DNA of 40,719 nucleotides, taken from the NCBI GenBank assembly GCA_026981855.1, contig JALSIB010000051.1, forward strand, positions 1-40,719, written 5' to 3'. The first letter of the stretch is position 1. Each line of letters opens with the position of its first letter. This DNA is from Methylothermaceae bacterium. GTDB taxonomy: Bacteria; Pseudomonadota; Gammaproteobacteria; Methylococcales; Methylothermaceae. Both the position numbers and the translations under genes were made by a program. The notes under the pieces are model-generated. The model was not told the DNA's origin. It saw only the letters and a list, made by a program, of their open reading frames with translations, and made no database searches. Shown here piece by piece: positions 33,275 through 40,719 of the stretch.

Positions 33275-34309
33275 GTGAAGCCCGGTTTTCAATGTCAGCT
33301 GGTCAACGACCCTTTTGGCGATCCGGCGCTATACGTGGAGTTTCTGTTCCAGAAACGCGCCGTATTGTTCGACCTTGGAGACATTCATGCGTTGTCACCC
33401 CGGAAGTTGCTCCGGCTCAGCCATGTTTTCGTGTCCCACACCCACATGGACCATTTCTACGGCTTCGATTATTTGCTCCGGGTCTGTCTGGGGCGCGCCA
33501 TCACTTTGAATCTTTATGGTCCCCCCGGTTTCATCGACCGGGTGGCGCACCGGCTCGGCGGGTACACCTGGAATCTGGTGGAAAATTACGCCGATGAGCT
33601 GGTGTTCATGGTCCATGAGTGGGCGGGTGACGCCACCCTGCGGCGATGCCGCTTTCCTTGTCGCAAGGCTTTCGTACGCGAACCGATGCCCGAAGTACCG
33701 GTCGAAGGGGGCGTGCTTCTGGAGGAACCTGGATTGAGCGTTCGTGCGGCGCTGCTGGACCATAAAATCCCCTGCCTGGCTTTCGTTCTTGAGGAGCCGC
33801 AGCATGTCAATATCTGGAAAAATCGCCTGGAGGAGGCGGGATTGCCCAAGGGCCCCTGGCTGCAACACCTGAAACAGGCGATCCTGCGGGGAGAAGACGA
33901 CGATTATCCCATCGAAGTACGTTGGCGTGAGGGGAAAGGTCATGTCAGGTATATTTCCCTGGGAGAATTGAAAAAAAGCATTCTCAAGATCGTGCCGGGT
34001 ATGAAAATCGGCTATGTGGTGGATGCGTTGTATTGCCCGAGTAACCTCGGCCGCCTGGAAAAACTGCTGAATGGGGTGGACTGGCTCTATATAGAAGCCG
34101 GATTTGCCCACGAAGAGGCCGAACCCGCGGCGCGGAAATATCATCTGACCGCCGCCCAGGCTGGATGGATCGCGCGACGTGTGGGTGCCAAGCGTTTGGT
34201 GCCATTTCATTTTTCCGCCCGTTATCAAGGGGAGGCGGACAAGTTGGTGGAAGAAGCCGTGGCGGCTTTCAGAGACACAGGAGTATTCGATGGCGTCATC
34301 ACTCCATAA
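33275..34309 (+). CDS. Metallo-beta-lactamase-fold hydrolase, RNase Z-like
   Basis: This 344-residue protein has the metal-binding motif VSHTHMDHFYGFDYLL (HxHxDH at 55-60) early in the chain and further ligands in AALLDHKIPCLAF and RLVPFHFSARY. The arrangement resembles RNase Z/ElaC and related hydrolases, but it is not a close match to canonical RNase Z, so the substrate is open. The GTG at 33275 with GGTGGAG 5 bp upstream is chosen over GTG 33233. The gene overlaps the next by 20 bp. Confidence 0.82.
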   Translation: MKPGFQCQLVNDPFGDPALYVEFLFQKRAVLFDLGDIHALSPRKLLRLSHVFVSHTHMDHFYGFDYLLRVCLGRAITLNLYGPPGFIDRVAHRLGGYTWNLVENYADELVFMVHEWAGDATLRRCRFPCRKAFVREPMPEVPVEGGVLLEEPGLSVRAALLDHKIPCLAFVLEEPQHVNIWKNRLEEAGLPKGPWLQHLKQAILRGEDDDYPIEVRWREGKGHVRYISLGELKKSILKIVPGMKIGYVVDALYCPSNLGRLEKLLNGVDWLYIEAGFAHEEAEPAARKYHLTAAQAGWIARRVGAKRLVPFHFSARYQGEADKLVEEAVAAFRDTGVFDGVITP

Positions 34310-35249
34310 TGAGGCCTTGTATGCCATTTTGGAGCAGCGGCTGGGCCGGGCGCATCTGAACCAGCGCCTGGGAATGGAGAGAGACTACGAACAAAAAGTT
34401 TTTGGCGGGGTGGCGCGAAACTTCTTTCACCTGGAAAATTGGTATTCGATCCATGGAATGATTCGCCATACCTTGAGGATATGCGGGTTGCACGCCAGGG
34501 GACGACGCAACGCCCGCAATATCGGGGTCACGGAAAATACCGTTTGCCTGCCTCAGTTGCCCCGGTCATTCGACGGTTTCAGGGTGCTGCACCTGAGCGA
34601 CCTGCATTTGGATATGAGCCCGGACATGGCCGATGCACTGATTGCCGCGGTGGCCGGCCTGGACTACGACGTCTGCCTGCTGACGGGGGATTACCGGGCG
34701 CGGACCTTCGGGCCCTGGCAGGCGGCGCTGGAAGCGTTGCAGCGGGTGCGCCCTCATCTGAGCGCCCCGGTCTACGGAGTGCTGGGAAATCATGACACGG
34801 TGTGGATGGTGCCGGCACTGGAGGCGATGGGGATTCGCGTGCTGATGAACGAGCAGGTTCCGTTGCTGCGGGGCGATGACAAAATCCACTTGGCGGGCGT
34901 CGATGATCCGCATTATTACCGGGTCGATAATCTGGAAAAAGCGGTGGAGGAGATTCCTGCAGGGGAATTGACCATTCTGCTCTCCCACTCGCCCGAAATC
35001 TACCGCAATGCCGCCTATGCCCAATGTCATCTGATGTTGTGTGGCCATACCCATGGTGGCCAGATCTGCCTGCCTGGCGGGATTCCCCTGATGCGCAATG
35101 CGGATGCGCCGTATGCGTTCTGTGCCGGTTCCTGGTCCTATGCCGGCCTGCAGGGTTATACCTCCCGGGGATGTGGCGTCAGCGTGGTGGATATACGGCT
35201 CAATTGTCCGCCGGAAGTGACGCTGCATGTCTTGAAACGGCGGGCGTGA
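34290..35249 (+). CDS. YkuE/YaeI-like metallophosphoesterase
   Basis: This 319-residue calcineurin-fold phosphoesterase has all expected metal motifs: LHLSDLHLD (Asp104, His106), LLTGDYRAR (Asp134), GNHD (166-169), LSHSPE and CGHTHGGQICLPGG. About 95 residues precede the catalytic domain and look soluble. YaeI/YkuE relatives hydrolyse lipid or nucleotide phosphates at the membrane. AGGAG lies 7 bp before the ATG, inside the end of the preceding metallo-beta-lactamase gene. It is the last gene of the sppA operon, and its stop is 12 bp from the convergent CarS-like gene. Confidence 0.88.
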   Translation: MASSLHNEALYAILEQRLGRAHLNQRLGMERDYEQKVFGGVARNFFHLENWYSIHGMIRHTLRICGLHARGRRNARNIGVTENTVCLPQLPRSFDGFRVLHLSDLHLDMSPDMADALIAAVAGLDYDVCLLTGDYRARTFGPWQAALEALQRVRPHLSAPVYGVLGNHDTVWMVPALEAMGIRVLMNEQVPLLRGDDKIHLAGVDDPHYYRVDNLEKAVEEIPAGELTILLSHSPEIYRNAAYAQCHLMLCGHTHGGQICLPGGIPLMRNADAPYAFCAGSWSYAGLQGYTSRGCGVSVVDIRLNCPPEVTLHVLKRRA

Positions 35250-35261
35250 CGATCCGGCACG

Positions 35262-35741
35262 TCAATAGGGACGCTTTCTGATCCCCAGGCGATAGAGCAG
35301 GGGGGACAGGCTCAATTCCAAGATCAGAAAAAGCGCTGTGATGAGCAAAACGGAGCACCAGTCCAATCCCAATCGGCTTTTGACTGACAACAGGGGAAAC
35401 AGGCTCTCCGGGATTTGATCCAACCCTATGGCCTTTCCACTGGAAGCGATCGCCAGCCGGCGTTTGCAGAAGCTGGAAAAAAGGTCTCCCGCCATTGCCG
35501 CCGAAGCCACGATCAAGCCGGTTTCCCATTCCATTCCCAGAATCCATGCGCAAAGCGGCGTGACGCTCAGGGAGGCCGCGATGCCGCGCCAGGTCTTGGC
35601 GGGGCCGAACAGGGGGCGGTTGTCGGACAGGTGCAAATGAAAATCCACCGGCCAGTGGAACCGTTCCTTGAAGATATCCCAGGCGATCACCGGGGCGCCA
35701 TTGGCGACCATGAGCAGAAACAAGAGCTTGCTTTCAAGCAT
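35262..35741 (-). CDS. CDP-archaeol synthase-like (CarS/DUF46) membrane protein
   Basis: This 159-residue membrane protein has the N-terminal segment LLLMVANGAPVIAWD, DNRPLFGPAKTWRGI and GDLFSSFCKRRLAIASSGKAIGLDQIPESLFPLL (in two parts). These are the family features of archaeal CarS, which makes CDP-archaeol from CTP, and match the CTP-transferase motif. Bacterial relatives are annotated by similarity, but their substrate is unknown because bacteria lack archaeol. ATG 35741 has a G-rich stretch 5 bp upstream and fits the family start; ATG 35753 is the alternative. It is divergent from the archease gene. Confidence 0.82.
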   Translation of the reverse strand: MLESKLLFLLMVANGAPVIAWDIFKERFHWPVDFHLHLSDNRPLFGPAKTWRGIAASLSVTPLCAWILGMEWETGLIVASAAMAGDLFSSFCKRRLAIASSGKAIGLDQIPESLFPLLSVKSRLGLDWCSVLLITALFLILELSLSPLLYRLGIRKRPY

Positions 35742-35772
35742 TCGAGCCCCCATATTTCCCGTTGTTCAGAGA

Positions 35773-35787
35773 TGTTACGTGGTAACC
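35773..35787. promoter_or_regulatory. Palindrome resembling the Zur box
   Basis: TGTTACGTGGTAACC contains the perfect inverted repeat GTTAC-GTG-GTAAC (35774-35786). It shares the TGTTA-N5-TAAC architecture of the Zur box at 18546-18560 except for the last base. It lies between the divergent CarS-like and archease genes. The core is GC-rich, unlike known Zur operators, so a different regulator or chance is possible. Confidence 0.25.
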
Positions 35788-35862
35788 GGAAAATTTTGCC
35801 ACGCGTTCAATTCGCTTTCGGTGGCTGAACTTGAAAACATCAAGCATGACAGGGGTGAGTGT

Positions 35863-36294
35863 ATGGGTGGCCAGGATTGGGAGCATTTCGAACACAAGGC
35901 CGATATCGGTGTGCGTGGGTTCGGGGAGACGCCGGCGCAGGCATTCGCCGGGGCCGCTTTGGCCCTGACTGCGGTGGTGACCGATCCATCCGGGGTGGAA
36001 GCCAGGGAAAAGGTGGAATTCGAACTGGACCGCGACGACGATGGAGATCTGGAACTCCTTTTGGTGGATTTTCTCAACGCCGTCATCTATGAGATGGCTC
36101 TGAGGAAAATGTTGTTCAGCCGTTTCGAGATCCGTATCGATGACGATAAGCTCCACGCTGTGTTGTGGGGCGAACCGGTTGACAGGCAAAAGCATGCGCC
36201 GGCGGTCGAAGTCAAAGGGGCGACTTATACCGAGTTGAAGGTGTCCGAAGCGAGGCCGGGACGATGGGTGGCCCAATGTGTCCTTGACGTGTGA
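35863..36294 (+). CDS. Archease, RtcB activator
   Basis: Archease speeds guanylylation and turnover of the RNA ligase RtcB. The 143-residue protein begins MGGQDWEHFEHKADIGVRGFG, with the conserved HKADIG start. It continues with AFAGAALALTAVVTDP and LLLVDFLNAVIYEMALRKMLF, includes VKGATYTELKV, and ends QCVLDV. The acidic DRDDDGDLELL stretch is typical. ATG 35863 has AGGGGTGAG upstream. rtcB begins 10 bp after its stop, confirming the pairing. Archease-RtcB operons are common in Archaea and patchy in bacteria. Confidence 0.93.
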   Translation: MGGQDWEHFEHKADIGVRGFGETPAQAFAGAALALTAVVTDPSGVEAREKVEFELDRDDDGDLELLLVDFLNAVIYEMALRKMLFSRFEIRIDDDKLHAVLWGEPVDRQKHAPAVEVKGATYTELKVSEARPGRWVAQCVLDV

Positions 36295-36304
36295 GGGTAG
36301 AGGA

Positions 36305-37735
36305 ATGGACAAGCGCCAACTTGAACGAATCGATGAAACCCTCTGGCGCATCGCGCCCAAGGGTGGAATGCGGGTACCGGTCATAATTTTCGCCGACGAG
36401 GCATTGATCGAGGAAATGGATGATAAGGTGGCCGAACAGGCCATCAACGTGACCACCTTGCCCGGCATCGTCGGAGCCTGTTACGTGATGCCTGATGCCC
36501 ATTGGGGGTATGGTTTTCCAATTGGAGGGGTCGCGGCTTTCGATCCGGGGGAAGGCGGCGTTGTCTCCGCAGGTGGGGTGGGATTCGACATTTCCTGCGG
36601 CGTGCGAACCCTCGAGACGGGGTTGCGCCGTGACCATATCGAACCTGTGAAGAAGGCCTTGGCCGAAGCGCTGATGAGTGCGGTGCCGGTGGGAGTTGGA
36701 AGCCAGGGCCAGATCCGTCTCGATGACAGGGAGATGGAAGCCATGCTTGCCGGGGGAGCTCAGTGGGCGGTGGAACGGGGCTGGGGGCAGCCGGCCGATC
36801 TGGACAGAATCGAGGAGAACGGCCGCATGGCAGGCGCCGATCCGAAACAAGTATCGAAGAAGGCCCGGCAACGCCAGCGCCAGGAAATGGGAACGCTGGG
36901 GTCAGGCAATCATTATCTGGAGGTCCAGGAGGTCGAGCGGGTCTTCGATCCCCAGGCTGCCGCGGCTTTCGGGCTTCATGAAGGGGACATGGTGGTGACG
37001 ATCCATTGTGGTTCACGAGGTTTGGGACATCAAATCGGGACCGAATTCATGAAAAAGATGCAAAAAGCAGCCAGGGAAGCGGGTATCGCGCTTCCGGACC
37101 GGGAGCTCGCCTGTGCGCCGCTCGATTCTCCTGTCGGCAAGAGTTATCTGGGGGCGATGCGCGCCGGCATCAACTGCGCCCTGGCCAACCGGCAGATCAT
37201 CACCCACCTGGTACGGCAGGTGTTTTCGCATTTCTTTCCCCACGCCGATCTGCGCCTGATCTACGATGTATCCCACAATACCTGCAAGCAGGAAAGTCAC
37301 GAGATAGAAGGCAAGCGGCGCCAGGTCTATGTGCACCGCAAAGGGGCGACAAGGGCCTTTGGGCCGGGGCATCCGGCCATACCGGGGGGGTTCAGGCAGA
37401 TCGGCCAGCCGGTGATCATTGGCGGTTCCATGGGAACGGCGTCTTATATTTTGGTGGGTACCAGGGAAGGTGAGCAAAAGGCCCTGTCCTCGGCCTGTCA
37501 TGGCGCGGGCCGTAGATTGAGCCGACGGCAGGCGCACAAGACCTGGCAGGGGCAGCGGGTCGTCAGTGACCTGGAGCAGCAGGGCGTGATCGTGCGCAGT
37601 CCTTCCTTCCGAGGTGTCGCCGAAGAAGCACCGGGCGCTTACAAGGATGTGGATGCGGTGGTCCGGGTGGCGGACAAGGCGGGACTCGCCCGTTTGGTGG
37701 CGCGCTTGCGTCCTTTGGTGTGCATCAAGGGATAG
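36305..37735 (+). CDS. rtcB: RNA-splicing/repair ligase RtcB
   Basis: RtcB joins 2',3'-cyclic or 3'-phosphate RNA ends to 5'-OH ends using GTP and Mn2+. The 476-residue protein is of the long archaeal/eukaryotic type. Visible motifs are MPDAHWGYGFPIGGVAAFD, GVGFDISCGVRTLET, GTLGSGNHYLEVQ, HCGSRGLGHQIG, GGSMGTASYILVG and ACHGAGRRLSRR, in which His399 is the residue that takes GMP. The start at 36305 gives MDKRQLERIDETLWRIAP, as in relatives. It follows archease directly. No rtcA cyclase gene is adjacent, unlike in the E. coli rtcBA operon. Confidence 0.96.
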   Translation: MDKRQLERIDETLWRIAPKGGMRVPVIIFADEALIEEMDDKVAEQAINVTTLPGIVGACYVMPDAHWGYGFPIGGVAAFDPGEGGVVSAGGVGFDISCGVRTLETGLRRDHIEPVKKALAEALMSAVPVGVGSQGQIRLDDREMEAMLAGGAQWAVERGWGQPADLDRIEENGRMAGADPKQVSKKARQRQRQEMGTLGSGNHYLEVQEVERVFDPQAAAAFGLHEGDMVVTIHCGSRGLGHQIGTEFMKKMQKAAREAGIALPDRELACAPLDSPVGKSYLGAMRAGINCALANRQIITHLVRQVFSHFFPHADLRLIYDVSHNTCKQESHEIEGKRRQVYVHRKGATRAFGPGHPAIPGGFRQIGQPVIIGGSMGTASYILVGTREGEQKALSSACHGAGRRLSRRQAHKTWQGQRVVSDLEQQGVIVRSPSFRGVAEEAPGAYKDVDAVVRVADKAGLARLVARLRPLVCIKG

Positions 37736-37770
37736 CCGGCTTCGAGGGGGGCTCGTTGCCGCCGCCTGGC

Positions 37771-38433
37771 TCACGCCAGCAATACTGCGATGACGCCGGT
37801 GATGAAGATTCCGTCGAAGGTTCCTGCGCCGCCGATAGAGGCGAGGGGGGCGCCCATTTGCCGGATGTGCTTCAGGTGAAGCAGGTCGGCGCCAATCAGA
37901 ACACCCAGAGTGCCACAGATGTAGGCAAAAGGCGCCCGGTATTCCTCACCCAGCAGAATCGCGACGATGGCCGCCGTCAAGGGGGCCACCAGGATCGGCA
38001 TACCGATTCCCAGACCCGGTATCGGCCGGCTCAGAAAATAACTGACGGCGGTAACGATGGCGATCCCCAGCACCAGAGGGGGGAGGGGCAGATCCAGTCG
38101 ATTGACCAGGTAGCCCGAGAAAAGAAGAGGGATCAGGCAACCTCCCACATTGACGGCAATGATGGTCTTCCCGGTGAAAGGGATGGGCGGGGGCTTCAAC
38201 AAGCCAAAAGGGGTCTCGATGACTTCTGGAGGGCGGGAGGCTTCGATCGTGAACAGGGGAATATTGATCCAGCTCCCCAACAAGGAGCCCAGCAGCATGG
38301 TCATGGTGGCCTGGGGCGACAGGCCCAGTTTCTCGAACGACAGACTGATCAATTGCAACTGGATGAAAGTCAGCAGAAAGACCAGGAGAAAAAAGAACAG
38401 CAGGAAATGAAATACAGAGAAGGGGTTTCGCAT
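37771..38433 (-). CDS. DUF1614 integral membrane protein
   Basis: This 220-residue protein has about six to seven hydrophobic helices. It shows DUF1614 features: LLGSLLGSWINIPLF, TIIAVNVGGCLIPLL, VTAVSYFLSRPIPGLGIGMP and ASIGGAGTFDGIFITGVIAVLLA. Its function is unknown; the family is frequent in methanogens and other archaea and in some bacteria. ATG 38433 has GGGAGGG about 10 bp upstream and lies 2 bp from the ahcY stop, so the two are co-translated. A longer reading to 38595 would lie inside ahcY and is rejected. The pairing with ahcY suggests, but does not show, a link to methyl-cycle metabolism. Confidence 0.82.
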   Translation of the reverse strand: MRNPFSVFHFLLFFFLLVFLLTFIQLQLISLSFEKLGLSPQATMTMLLGSLLGSWINIPLFTIEASRPPEVIETPFGLLKPPPIPFTGKTIIAVNVGGCLIPLLFSGYLVNRLDLPLPPLVLGIAIVTAVSYFLSRPIPGLGIGMPILVAPLTAAIVAILLGEEYRAPFAYICGTLGVLIGADLLHLKHIRQMGAPLASIGGAGTFDGIFITGVIAVLLA

Positions 38434-38435
38434 CG

Positions 38436-39698
38436 TCAGGTACCCTCCCGCCAAGAGGCCAAATAGGCTTTTTGTTCTTCGGTCAGACTGTCGATGCCGA
38501 TGCCCATCGTCTCCAGCTTGAGGCTGGCCACGAGGTCGTCGATGTGCGTCGGGACGGGATAGACTCTGGGGGGCAACTTTTCTTCCTGTCTCCATAGGTG
38601 CTCGACGGTCAAAGCCTGATTGGCGAAGCTCATGTCCATGACCGCTGCCGGATGTCCCTCGGCGGCGGCCAGGTTGACCAGCCGGCCCTCTGCCAGGAGG
38701 CGGATCCTGCGTCCGTCGGCAAGACGATATTCCTCTACGTGAGCGCGGGGGCGGCTTTTGTCCCGGGAAAGCGACGCCAACGCCTCGATGTTGATTTCCA
38801 CGTTGAAGTGTCCGGAATTTGCGAGTACACAGCCATCCTTCATGGCCTCGAAATGGGCTTTGTCGACGACATGCTTATCTCCTGTGGCGGTGACGATGAA
38901 ATCGGCGATCGCGGCGGCCTCGGACAAGGGCATCACCTGGAAGCCATCCATCACCGCCTCCAGCGCCCTCAAGGGCTGTACCTCGGTGACGATCACCCGG
39001 GCGCCATGCCCCTTGGCGCGCATGGCGATTCCCCGCCCGCACCACCCATAGCCGCAGACCACGAAGTGCTTGCCGGCAAGGAGGATATTGGTGGCCCGGA
39101 TGATGCCATCCAAGGTGCTTTGGCCGGTACCATAGCGGTTGTCGAAAAGATGTTTGGTCATGGCATCGTTGACGGCGACGATGGGGTACCCCAGCGCCCC
39201 GTCCCGGGCCATGGCGCGCAGTCGTATCACGCCGGTGGTGGTTTCCTCCGTGCCGCCTGTGATTTCATCGATTTGTTGCGGTCTTTCCCTATGCAAGGTG
39301 GAGACCAGGTCGGCTCCATCGTCCAGAGTGATCTGAGGATGGGTGTCTAGAACCGCCCGAATGTGGGCGTAATAGGTGTCGGGATCCTCGCCGCGGCGGG
39401 CGAAAACGGGAATACCGTCATGTTGCACCAGGGCTGCGGCGACGTCGTCTTGGGTGCTCAAGGGGTTGCTGGCGCAAAGCGCCACTTCCGCCCCGCCCGC
39501 CTTGAGGGTGCGCGCCAAGTTCGCGGTTTCGGTGGTGATGTGAAGGCAACCCCCGACTCTCAGTCCGAGCAAGGGCTTGGATGCTTCGAAACGGGTGCGA
39601 ATACTGCCGAGTACCGGCATTTCCATCGCCGCCCAGAGAATTCGGTTTTCTCCCCGTTCTGCCAGTTGCGGATTGGTAATATCAAAAGACGCTTGCAT
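38436..39698 (-). CDS. ahcY: S-adenosylhomocysteine hydrolase, archaeal-type short form
   Basis: This 420-residue enzyme splits S-adenosylhomocysteine (or S-inosylhomocysteine in some archaeal relatives) to relieve inhibition of methyltransferases. Motifs are [46 protein letters not shown], the NAD site [18 protein letters not shown] and NSGHFNVEI. It lacks the roughly 40-residue insertion and the C-terminal KxRY tail of most bacterial and eukaryotic enzymes, as in archaeal and Thermotoga forms. It follows a HAD gene by 36 bp. ArsM and other SAM enzymes in the window would generate its substrate. Confidence 0.93.
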   Translation of the reverse strand: MQASFDITNPQLAERGENRILWAAMEMPVLGSIRTRFEASKPLLGLRVGGCLHITTETANLARTLKAGGAEVALCASNPLSTQDDVAAALVQHDGIPVFARRGEDPDTYYAHIRAVLDTHPQITLDDGADLVSTLHRERPQQIDEITGGTEETTTGVIRLRAMARDGALGYPIVAVNDAMTKHLFDNRYGTGQSTLDGIIRATNILLAGKHFVVCGYGWCGRGIAMRAKGHGARVIVTEVQPLRALEAVMDGFQVMPLSEAAAIADFIVTATGDKHVVDKAHFEAMKDGCVLANSGHFNVEINIEALASLSRDKSRPRAHVEEYRLADGRRIRLLAEGRLVNLAAAEGHPAAVMDMSFANQALTVEHLWRQEEKLPPRVYPVPTHIDDLVASLKLETMGIGIDSLTEEQKAYLASWREGT

Positions 39699-39734
39699 GT
39701 ATGGCCTGAAATGGTTGGAGGCGTTTCAAGGATA

Positions 39735-40343
39735 TCACTGAAAAGATGGCAGGCCCAATTCCTTCAGCCGCTTTCCCAGTGTCTTTTCATCGGTGAAAAG
39801 GATGGCGCGCCAGCCTCGTTGCCGGGCTCTTTCCACATTGCCGGGGCTGTCGTCGATAAAGAGAATGGATTCGGCAGAAAGCCCGAGGTCCCGCGCAATG
39901 TCATCGAACAGCGAGGAGTCGCGTTTGCCCTTGCCCAGGCGGCAGCTGATGTAGAGGCGGTCGAAATGAGAGTAGAGGTCATGACGCCGGTCAAGTTCAT
40001 CCAGCCATTCGGTCTGGTCGCTCAAAATTCCGACCAGAATGCCACATCGCCGCAGCCAATCCACCAGATCGAGCATGGAAGGCCGGATGACGAAGCGTCT
40101 CAGGATCGATTCCCGCATTTTCTCCGGCTTTCCCTCGAGGCCGGTTTCCGTTTCCATGAGGCGCCAGAAATCCTCTTCCGTCCCATGCCCCGTGACCCAA
40201 CCGGAATCGTAGACGGCGTTCATTCCAGCGGAAAAGATGTCTTCGACGTCCAGTCCCTGGGACTCGGCAAGCGCCTTGAGTCCCTCGCGAAAACCTTCTT
40301 CTGCGATGACGCCACCAAAATCGAATAAAACTGCCTTGATCAT
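39735..40343 (-). CDS. HAD-superfamily (IA) hydrolase
   Basis: This 202-residue protein begins IKAVLFDFGGVIAEEG, with nucleophile Asp8 but Gly10 where most HAD phosphatases have a second Asp. This DFGGV form is common in a subfamily related to YihX and dehalogenase-like proteins. Other motifs are VGILSDQTEW (motif II), RLGKGKRDSSLF (motif III lysine) and ILFIDDSPGNVERARQRGW (motif IV acidic pair). A helical cap lies at about 15-90. The substrate is unknown. It probably shares a transcript with ahcY and the DUF1614 gene downstream. Confidence 0.88.
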   Translation of the reverse strand: MIKAVLFDFGGVIAEEGFREGLKALAESQGLDVEDIFSAGMNAVYDSGWVTGHGTEEDFWRLMETETGLEGKPEKMRESILRRFVIRPSMLDLVDWLRRCGILVGILSDQTEWLDELDRRHDLYSHFDRLYISCRLGKGKRDSSLFDDIARDLGLSAESILFIDDSPGNVERARQRGWRAILFTDEKTLGKRLKELGLPSFQ

Positions 40344-40719
40344 GCATTGCCCCCGGTTTCAACGGCAGGCATTGTGTCACAGTGCGGTGAGCGGGCCAAA
40401 CAAATCCCCGATCATGCGACAAATCGGTTCCGCTTCCGCTTGCCACCTGTCATTTTGTCGGAGGGGGCGGGAAGGGTCTGTCAGCGGTTGGGGAGGGCTG
40501 CGCCGGGCCTGAATTTATGGACGAATTTCGGTTCGGCGGAGTCTTCCCGGATCCCAAAAAACGAACCGATAGGTGTTGAGTCGCTTCCGGTCCCCTAGTG
40601 TCTCCCCAATTTTCCCAAGCGGTCAGCGCAAGGCATTGATATACGGATAAAAAGGGGTTCAAAACGAGAGGATCGGGGTTCCTGATCGGGTAAAATGTGT
40701 ATAGCAATAACCCATTGAA
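40344..40719. other. Right-end region without a recognisable gene
   Basis: These 376 bases contain short frames on both strands, none with family motifs, a good ribosome-binding site or consistent codon use. The part from about 40600 is more AT-rich (GATATACGGATAAAAAGG, GGTAAAATGTGTATAGC) and may be the promoter zone of a gene beyond the window or of the leftward HAD gene. I can place no specific element. Confidence 0.4.

Noticed and set aside
39699-39734. Possible SAH riboswitch upstream of ahcY
   Set aside because: Only 36 bp separate ahcY from the HAD gene, too little for the riboswitch, and no conserved SAH-riboswitch core is visible.
1-40719. CRISPR arrays, tRNA or rRNA genes, intact insertion sequences and prophage genes
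   Set aside because: No regularly spaced repeats, cloverleaf-like segments, transposases or phage structural genes were seen on either strand.

Overview
The window looks like chromosome of a high-GC gammaproteobacterium. The evidence is the sdhCDAB operon followed by sdhE and a ygfX-like gene, a Zur/ZnuD zinc-uptake pair, a sigma-32-type promoter in front of htpX, and a PEP-CTERM surface protein. A Methylococcales-type methanotroph would fit this mixture, but no methane-oxidation gene is present, so the lineage is only a guess. I see no tRNA, rRNA, intact insertion sequence, prophage or CRISPR array.

Positions 139-4574 (+) hold a succinate dehydrogenase operon: a sigma-70-like promoter, a 53-codon SDHAF4/DUF1674-like assembly factor overlapping sdhC, then sdhD, sdhA, sdhB, a 29-codon ORF joined to both neighbours by 4-bp overlaps, sdhE and ygfX. 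Positions 4867-7362 (-) hold arsM followed by two small glycosyltransferase genes of the families annotated with arsenosugar biosynthesis. The rest of that pathway, arsS, lies 15 kb away at 22560-24814 (-), at the end of an overlapping operon with a TVP38-type membrane protein and a DUF3047 protein.

Positions 7761-9188 (+) encode a membrane diguanylate cyclase. Positions 9366-16583 (-) form a putative surface-attachment module: a very large ATPase regulator with a C-terminal BTAD (SARP-like) domain, then a cohesin-like PEP-CTERM protein and a secreted dockerin/FG-GAP protein. Two 8-bp direct repeats, 11 bp apart, lie just upstream of a -10-like element in front of the PEP-CTERM gene. This is how SARP-type activators usually bind. 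The cohesin/dockerin pair with its regulator is the best candidate in the window for a little-described system.

Positions 16629-19051 (-) hold zur and a ZnuD-like TonB-dependent receptor with a perfect TGTTA-N5-TAACA Zur box between them. Divergent from zur are a two-domain SagB-like nitroreductase and a Rossmann-fold protein of unknown role (19205-21619), then a VOC protein and a gamma-glutamylcyclotransferase-like protein.

Positions 24909-29589 hold a stand-alone cyclic-nucleotide-binding protein, a GT4 glycosyltransferase, a CHASE2 class III cyclase with altered substrate-specifying positions, and a secreted AgmX/PglI-like partner. Positions 29694-35249 hold htpX with its heat-shock promoter and terminator, a secreted PQQ-type sugar dehydrogenase, and a compact sppA / PepSY / metallo-beta-lactamase / metallophosphoesterase operon.

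Positions 35262-39698 concentrate families typical of Archaea: a CarS/DUF46 membrane protein, archease, RtcB RNA ligase, a DUF1614 protein and an archaeal-type short S-adenosylhomocysteine hydrolase. The last gene is a HAD hydrolase, and 40344-40719 shows no gene.
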